Below are positions 6,256 to 9,753 of a DNA stretch of 9,753 nt, piece after piece. Numbering within the stretch: the stretch's first letter is position 1; every line of letters begins with the position of its first letter. Source of the stretch: Nitrososphaera sp. (GTDB taxonomy: Archaea > Thermoproteota > Nitrososphaeria > Nitrososphaerales > Nitrososphaeraceae); contig JAJPDY010000026.1 in NCBI GenBank assembly GCA_023252395.1, positions 1 to 9,753 on the forward strand, read 5' to 3'. The notes below the pieces were generated by a model. That model did not search any database. It was not told the origin of the DNA and saw nothing but the letters and a program-made list of their open reading frames with translations. Both the position numbers and the translations under genes were made by a program.

Positions 6256-7323
6256 ATGCTCAACAGCTTTGCACCGCTTGCAATATTCCTACTGGCTATT
6301 GGCATCCCTGCAGCCGGAGTCAACGCTTCGCAGCAGACAGACAACATTACCGCAGGCGACATCATTGATCTGGTTGGCAACGCGACAGACAGCAATAACA
6401 CAAGTAGCAATGCTACTGACAACAATGATACAGATAGCAATGCCACAGCTAGCCCGCCGCCTGTCAATGATAATGAAAATAATAATGATAACGCGACAGA
6501 CGCTTCTGGCTTTGTCGCAAACGACATTGCGATAAACGAAGTTGAATTGAACCCGCGGGGAAGCGACGCCGGCCAAGAGTGGATAGAGCTGTACAACCCG
6601 ACTGACGTTGACATCAACATGAGCGACTTTCAGATAACTACGTCATTCAAGTCGTCAAACATAGATCTGCCTAAAGACGCGGTGATAAAAGCCGGCGAAA
6701 CATACGTTGTCGAGCTTGACGAGCAGACCCTCTCAAACACGGCAGAAATCCTTGTCCTTGAAAACTCGACAGGAAAAGTCGTTGACAGGACGCCTTCGCT
6801 TGTTGACAGAAATGACGACGACCGCACATGGCAGAGAATACCTGACGGCAACAACGAATGGAAGTTTGCAGCCGACACAAAGGGCGAGCTGAATGACCCG
6901 ACAGCAGCTAAAAGCAATACTACTAGAAGTGCGTATACTAATTCCACAGCGCAGTGCCTCGGATCTGCAGGATGCGCAGAAGGAGTAGTACAAAGGATCG
7001 TAGACGGCGACACGCTCTACGTTAGCGTGAACGGTACGGTATACAAGATCGACTTGGCGCTTATCACTGTCCCTTCAAGGACGGATGATGGCTTTATTCA
7101 GTCGACATCGTTTACCCGCAGCCTCTGCCTTGGAAGCAACGTGCTAGTTGATCAGGATGATGGCCTGCTCACATCAGGCGGCAGCGTGATAGCCGTAGTG
7201 TACTGCTCTTCAACCAACCTCAACAGCGAGCTCTTGGACAATGGCTATGCCACGCTCAACATGGATCAGTGCAAAACAAGCGAGTTTGCCAGCCAGCCTT
7301 GGGCCAAGGATCACGGCTGCTAA
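6256..7323 (+). CDS. Secreted lamin-tail-domain protein with a degenerate thermonuclease (SNase-like) domain
   Basis: This 355-residue protein begins with a Sec signal peptide (hydrophobic core about 5-20, probable cleavage after VNA at 22-24). A low-complexity linker of Asn, Asp, Thr, Ser and Ala (about 40-85) follows. A lamin-tail domain covers about 88-210 (IAINEVELNP, EWIELYNPTD, a late WQRIPDGNNEW). The C-terminal part (about 240-340) resembles a thermonuclease, with VQRIVDGDTLYV and LNSELLDNGYATL at the expected places. Against staphylococcal nuclease, the positions of Arg35, Glu43 and Arg87 appear as Asp, Ser and Gly, so catalysis is unlikely. Six cysteines (234, 240, 291, 317, 339, 355) all fall in this C-terminal part and could form disulfides. 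About a dozen Asn-X-Ser/Thr sequons suggest heavy N-glycosylation. It is probably a cell-surface binding protein; ligand unknown. Its stop overlaps the convergent gene's stop. Confidence 0.8.
   Translation: MLNSFAPLAIFLLAIGIPAAGVNASQQTDNITAGDIIDLVGNATDSNNTSSNATDNNDTDSNATASPPPVNDNENNNDNATDASGFVANDIAINEVELNPRGSDAGQEWIELYNPTDVDINMSDFQITTSFKSSNIDLPKDAVIKAGETYVVELDEQTLSNTAEILVLENSTGKVVDRTPSLVDRNDDDRTWQRIPDGNNEWKFAADTKGELNDPTAAKSNTTRSAYTNSTAQCLGSAGCAEGVVQRIVDGDTLYVSVNGTVYKIDLALITVPSRTDDGFIQSTSFTRSLCLGSNVLVDQDDGLLTSGGSVIAVVYCSSTNLNSELLDNGYATLNMDQCKTSEFASQPWAKDHGC
6376..6510 (+). repeat. Low-complexity tract encoding an Asn/Asp/Thr/Ser linker
   Basis: Near-repeats of AGCAATGC-, AACAATGAT- and GCGACAGAC-like units encode residues 41-85 of the LTD/SNase-like protein. 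Most Asn-X-Thr sequons in this part fall in such units (Asn42, 47, 48, 52, 57, 62 and 79). Tracts of this kind can change length by replication slippage, so linker length may vary between strains. Confidence 0.65.
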
Positions 7324-7643
7324 ATCTTTTCGTCCTTTAGCGCAGTTGACGGGTTGATCTTGATCGTGTAGGTGCGCCGCGCTTTAATGACGTTTATTTG
7401 CTCCTCGAACAGCTTTTTCATGCCGGCCATCAGGTCTTCCTGCCTCTGGTACGGCTCTTGGCGCGACCCTGCCATTATGCTGTTAAAGTTATTAACGATT
7501 GAATTTGCAAGCTCTGATAATTTCCCGGTATGTGGGGCGCTCTGGAACACGGCAAGAAACCTTGCCTCTTCCGCCCGCTTGCTGTCCTCCGCTTCCGCCT
7601 CTTTGGCTCGCAGCTCGTCCTCTTGAGTTGGGTAAGACGACAA
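7320..7643 (-). CDS. Hypothetical acidic/coiled protein, TTG start
   Basis: I do not recognise this 107-residue soluble protein. Residues 8-30 are a charged Glu/Ala/Lys/Arg stretch likely to form a helix or coiled coil, and 64-90 form a second amphipathic helix (DLMAGMKKLFEEQINVIKARR). It has no signal peptide or membrane segment. Codon use looks like that of real genes here, with C/G at many third positions. The only good start is TTG at 7643, without a clear ribosome binding site. The frame is open upstream as far as the TAG (7695-7697) that ends the winged-helix gene, so it may be translated downstream of that gene or be the detached end of a once longer protein. Its stop overlaps that of the secreted protein by 4 nt. 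Confidence 0.55.
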   Translation of the reverse strand: MSSYPTQEDELRAKEAEAEDSKRAEEARFLAVFQSAPHTGKLSELANSIVNNFNSIMAGSRQEPYQRQEDLMAGMKKLFEEQINVIKARRTYTIKINPSTALKDEKI

Positions 7644-7694
7644 TCTGTTTTGAAGGTGGGTTCGTATTGCGTTTAATGATATTGGAACAAACTT

Positions 7695-8081
7695 CTACAG
7701 GAAGAGCAACTCGCTCTGCATTCTCACTTTTGTCACTGGCGCAATCAGCGACTTGATGTTTGCGCAGCAGTGCAGAAACTTGATGCCCTTTTGGGTCGTC
7801 CTGTAAATGATGTTGCTCTCCGAGTCCTTGTCAGCATCAAGCAGGCTGTGGAGCAAAAGCGTGTTGAAGTAAAAATTCATCTGCTCGGAGCTGAGGTTTG
7901 CGCGTGCCATGATGTGCGTCTTTTTGACGCCACCTGTTGCCGAAACTAGAATGTCATAAATTATGTCGAGTTTGCTACGATTGCGTAGTTTTTCCTTTTT
8001 TCCCTGCAATGCAAATCTCTTCATTCTCGTGAGGTACTGTTTATAGACACTTCGGTGTGAAATTCGGTACTCACTCTCCAT
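7695..8081 (-). CDS. Winged-helix DNA-binding protein (PF14947/ArnR-like)
   Basis: This 128-residue protein carries one winged-helix domain (about 35-105). It reads SKLDIIYDILVSATGGVKKT, then an ANLSSEQMNFYFNTLL recognition-helix region, and a wing ending YRTTQKGIKFL. That pattern is typical of the short archaeal HTH_45-like regulators abundant in Thaumarchaeota. The N-terminal 34 residues are strongly basic. It probably binds DNA as a dimer, but its targets and any signal are not visible. ATG 8081 is the longest start. The nearest TATA-like element (8094-8100) would start transcription at about 8072, so Met20 (8022-8024) is a serious alternative. It is divergent from the P-II gene across a 128-bp gap with a palindrome, and lies just upstream, in the same frame, of the 107-residue ORF. 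Confidence 0.75.
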   Translation of the reverse strand: MESEYRISHRSVYKQYLTRMKRFALQGKKEKLRNRSKLDIIYDILVSATGGVKKTHIMARANLSSEQMNFYFNTLLLHSLLDADKDSESNIIYRTTQKGIKFLHCCANIKSLIAPVTKVRMQSELLFL

Positions 8082-8093
8082 ATTGCATTCCAG

Positions 8094-8100
8094 TATAAAA
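8094..8100 (-). promoter_or_regulatory. TATA-like element of the winged-helix gene
   Basis: Read on the minus strand this is TTTTATA, the best TATA match upstream of the winged-helix gene. It is only about 16 bp from ATG 8081, closer than the roughly 26 bp needed for a leaderless start there. It overlaps a perfect palindrome on its upstream side. Confidence 0.4.
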
Positions 8101-8110
8101 TTTGCAAATT
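8099..8110. promoter_or_regulatory. 12-bp perfect palindrome, candidate operator
   Basis: AATTTGCAAATT is a perfect 12-bp palindrome. It covers the upstream edge of the winged-helix gene's TATA element, where TFB and TBP would bind. A dimeric winged-helix protein bound there would block initiation, so autoregulation is plausible. The palindrome is seen; the binding is inferred. Confidence 0.4.
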
Positions 8111-8180
8111 CTATGATATTTTCATTGTAATTGTTGTTTATGGTTATATTGAACGGTGGCAGACCGATTATTTGAAAACC

Positions 8181-8187
8181 TTATATT
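8181..8187 (+). promoter_or_regulatory. TATA box of the P-II gene (leaderless)
   Basis: TTATATT is centred 26 bp before the ATG at 8210, preceded by the purine-rich GAAAACC at the BRE position. This spacing places the transcription start at the start codon, and no ribosome binding site precedes the ATG. It is the clearest promoter in the window and also settles the start of the gene. Confidence 0.7.
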
Positions 8188-8209
8188 GCAACTTTCTTTA
8201 CCACGTTGC

Positions 8210-8557
8210 ATGAAGCGTATAGAGGCTATCATAGCTGCCGAGAAGGTTAGCGCTGTTAATGAAGCTTTGAAGAAGGCGGGGGTTGGCGGTGCGACGATCC
8301 TTGACGCAAAGGGAAGGGGCAAAGGCGCCAAGCCACAGGTCCAGACTGGCAGGGGAACTCAACGGCTCGCAGCAGAATTCTCCGTTAGGGCTAACATTAT
8401 GACAGTAGTCGAAGACTCGGATGTCGAGAAGGTGATAAAGGCAATACTTGACACCGCAAGCACGGGCTCTGCCGGCGACGGCAAGATATTCGTGTCCACT
8501 GTCGCAGAAGCAATCGACATCGGGACGAAAAAACGCGGCCAGACGGCCGTCGTTTAA
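8210..8557 (+). CDS. Divergent P-II family signalling protein (GlnB/GlnK-like)
   Basis: This 115-residue protein is a P-II family member. These trimers normally read ATP/ADP and 2-oxoglutarate and control nitrogen and carbon metabolism by binding targets through the T-loop. MKRIEAII (1-8), the DAKGRGKG turn (32-39) and the nucleotide-binding GDGKIFV (89-95) mark the family. The T-loop (about 36-56) is Gly/Lys/Gln/Arg-rich and has no Tyr equivalent to the uridylylated Tyr51. Position 39 is Gly where the classical 2-oxoglutarate ligand is Gln. The conserved Arg101 and Arg103 of E. coli GlnB appear as Asp103 and Gly105. Sensing may therefore differ from classical P-II. ATG 8210 is chosen over an open extension to 8156 because the family N-terminus and the TATA spacing both fit. 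No ammonium transporter gene is adjacent. The winged-helix gene is divergent and the ATPase gene convergent. Confidence 0.9.
   Translation: MKRIEAIIAAEKVSAVNEALKKAGVGGATILDAKGRGKGAKPQVQTGRGTQRLAAEFSVRANIMTVVEDSDVEKVIKAILDTASTGSAGDGKIFVSTVAEAIDIGTKKRGQTAVV
8528..8533 (-). terminator. Poly-T tract for the ATPase gene, inside the P-II gene
   Basis: Six A on the + strand give TTTTTT on the minus strand, about 20 nt past the ATPase stop. Archaeal RNA polymerase terminates at such T-runs. The tract is also the Lys-Lys codons of the P-II tail. Confidence 0.4.
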
Positions 8558-9753
8558 CCTTTTTTATTGCCAAAGAATTTTTTTGTTTCTCCAAGCGTCA
8601 GCACTTCTGCTTGCGCTACTTTTATCACAACAGGCAGGTCGCATATCATCTTGCCAATCGCCAGACAGTTGCGCTGGGGCAGCGTCCTGACTATTGACCT
8701 GATGGTATCGTTGTCTGCAAGCGAAACTTTGGATATCTTGTCAAGGTCGCTGTCGTTTGTAAAGTTGAACAAAAAGATGTTGTCGACCTGCCTGTAGATG
8801 CCGTCGCTTATCGCGTCTGGCTGGTTCGTGATAAAAGTCGTGTAGATGCCAAAGTGCCTCATGCGGGTAATGATGTCTTCCCAGTACGTTTCGCGGATGT
8901 AGAGGTGCGCCTCTTCTGCAAAGAGGAATATTGGCGGGATCTGCTTTCGCTCTAGCAGGTCCACGAGCTTGCTCAGTACCAATTCCACGACCATCCGCCT
9001 GATTGTTGGCGAAACGTCGCCCATGTTTATGACCATCGCGCAGCCGTTCTTGGCTGACATTACTTCTTCAAACTGAAAGCCACCATCTGCGAACAGGCGC
9101 GACGACTGGATGACATGGTACCTAGACACTAGCGCGTCGCGCACAAGCTCGTTGATGTTCCAAGTGTTGACTGCGTTGCCTATCGCCTCTATCCCAAGCG
9201 ATTGCTTGTTTTCAAGCCAGTCCCAGATCCTGAAAAATTCCCGAAGCGACGCGGCAGGCATGTCCAGCGCGTTTTTCAGCATGCCAGAGATTGCGGCCTT
9301 GCCGCAATAGTTTAGAGAAAACTTTAGCGTCTTGCCCGGCTCTAGTATCTTTACTTGGTTGTGTATTACGGAAGGCGTGCCGTCGCGGTTCCACCCAAGG
9401 CCGCTGTACTCGTTGTTCAGGTCAAACACTACTACAAACGCGCCGTGCTGCACCAGAGTCTTGACAAGCATCTTTGAGAGGTGCGACTTGCCTGACTCTT
9501 TCTTGCCAGTTATGATTGAAAGCTTGCCGTCAAGGTCTTCTGCGTAAATCTCAAATTCTTCGTTATCGCCTGCCCTGCCGAGCGGTATTGGGAATACGCC
9601 ATACCTTCCAAGTAGCGAGTCGAGCTCTTTCATCCTGAGCCGCCTTATCTTGGAATCTACCCTTGACGGGAGCCACGTGACATCGCTTGACAGCCTGCCC
9701 TCGCTTACAGCCGCCCTTATCTTTGCCTTGAATATCCTGGCGTCCCTTACAAG
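8554..9753 (-). CDS. HerA/FtsK-superfamily ATPase (DUF87-like), 5' end beyond the window
   Basis: The frame stays open to the last base, giving 399 visible residues, so the gene starts outside the window; Met at 9631-9633 is internal or only an alternative start. A Walker A GKKESGKS (visible residues 83-90) and a Walker B FLFAEEAH (276-283) with paired Glu define a RecA-fold ATPase of the HerA/FtsK superfamily. NQPDAI (310-315) matches the sensor region in which HerA proteins have a Q-P motif. A basic, helical segment (about 1-40) precedes the beta-barrel-like stretch before Walker A. Related proteins form hexameric DNA pumps; HerA with NurA resects DNA ends. No NurA, Mre11 or Rad50 gene is visible, so a DNA-processing role is only a family-level guess. 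Its stop overlaps the P-II stop by 4 nt. Confidence 0.85.
   Translation of the reverse strand, partial: LVRDARIFKAKIRAAVSEGRLSSDVTWLPSRVDSKIRRLRMKELDSLLGRYGVFPIPLGRAGDNEEFEIYAEDLDGKLSIITGKKESGKSHLSKMLVKTLVQHGAFVVVFDLNNEYSGLGWNRDGTPSVIHNQVKILEPGKTLKFSLNYCGKAAISGMLKNALDMPAASLREFFRIWDWLENKQSLGIEAIGNAVNTWNINELVRDALVSRYHVIQSSRLFADGGFQFEEVMSAKNGCAMVINMGDVSPTIRRMVVELVLSKLVDLLERKQIPPIFLFAEEAHLYIRETYWEDIITRMRHFGIYTTFITNQPDAISDGIYRQVDNIFLFNFTNDSDLDKISKVSLADNDTIRSIVRTLPQRNCLAIGKMICDLPVVIKVAQAEVLTLGETKKFFGNKKG
8560..8584 (+). terminator. Two poly-T tracts after the P-II gene
   Basis: TTTTTT (8560-8565) and TTTTTTT (8578-8584) follow the P-II stop within 27 nt, a typical archaeal oligo-T terminator. They lie within the 3' coding end of the convergent ATPase gene, where they are read as Lys and Phe codons. 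Confidence 0.55.

Noticed and set aside
8156..8209. N-terminal extension of the P-II gene from a non-ATG start
   Set aside because: P-II proteins begin at the MK-IEAII position, and the TATA box at 8181-8187 places the transcript start at ATG 8210.
9631..9633. ATG as the start of the HerA-like ATPase
   Set aside because: The frame stays open for 40 more codons to the window edge with gene-like composition, so the true start is probably outside the window.
1..9753. CRISPR arrays, transposons, tRNA or rRNA genes
   Set aside because: No regular spacer-repeat pattern, transposase, terminal inverted repeats or structural RNA signature was found; intergenic gaps are all under 140 bp.

Overview
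The window is chromosomal archaeal DNA, and gene content points to an ammonia-oxidising-type Thaumarchaeon (Nitrososphaeria, probably Nitrososphaera-like). The reasons are a GINS23-like gene directly upstream of a single MCM gene, a Hel308 helicase, an archaeal lipid-linked GlcNAc-1-phosphate transferase, a short PF14947-like winged-helix protein and a divergent P-II protein. TATA boxes sit about 26 bp before start codons and transcripts look leaderless. The lineage is my inference from family resemblance; no rRNA or other phylogenetic marker lies in the window.

Layout. Bases 1-133 are a control region unusually dense in AGCT, ending in a TATA box and a near-leaderless start. From 134 to 4907 runs a replication/repair block on the + strand: GINS23-like subunit, MCM (TTG start overlapping the GINS stop) and Hel308, which may also have its own promoter. 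From 4914 to 6178 follows a membrane block: a GPT/MraY-type sugar-phosphate transferase (6 nt after Hel308) and a small two-helix membrane protein overlapping it by 4 nt. From 6256 to 7323 is a secreted protein with a sequon-rich linker, a lamin-tail domain and a nuclease-like domain that has lost its catalytic residues.

The second part has genes on both strands. A 107-codon acidic/coiled ORF and a winged-helix regulator lie on the minus strand in the same frame, separated by one TAG and 17 codons. Divergent from the regulator is a P-II gene with a strong leaderless promoter. A HerA/FtsK-type ATPase reads in from beyond the right edge. Both convergent gene pairs (stops at 7320-7323 and 8554-8557) overlap tail to tail by exactly 4 nt. 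At the second, poly-T termination tracts of each gene lie inside the coding end of the other.

How the genes fit together. GINS and MCM form the core of the replicative helicase and Hel308 acts at stalled forks. The GPT enzyme would start the lipid-linked glycan whose N-glycosylation acceptors (Asn-X-Ser/Thr) are plentiful in the secreted protein two genes downstream. The winged-helix/P-II divergent region holds a perfect 12-bp palindrome next to the regulator's TATA box. I see no mobile element, CRISPR array, tRNA or rRNA, and no wholly new multi-gene system. The best leads are the AGCT-rich promoter, the pseudo-nuclease, the altered P-II protein and the in-frame TAG pair.
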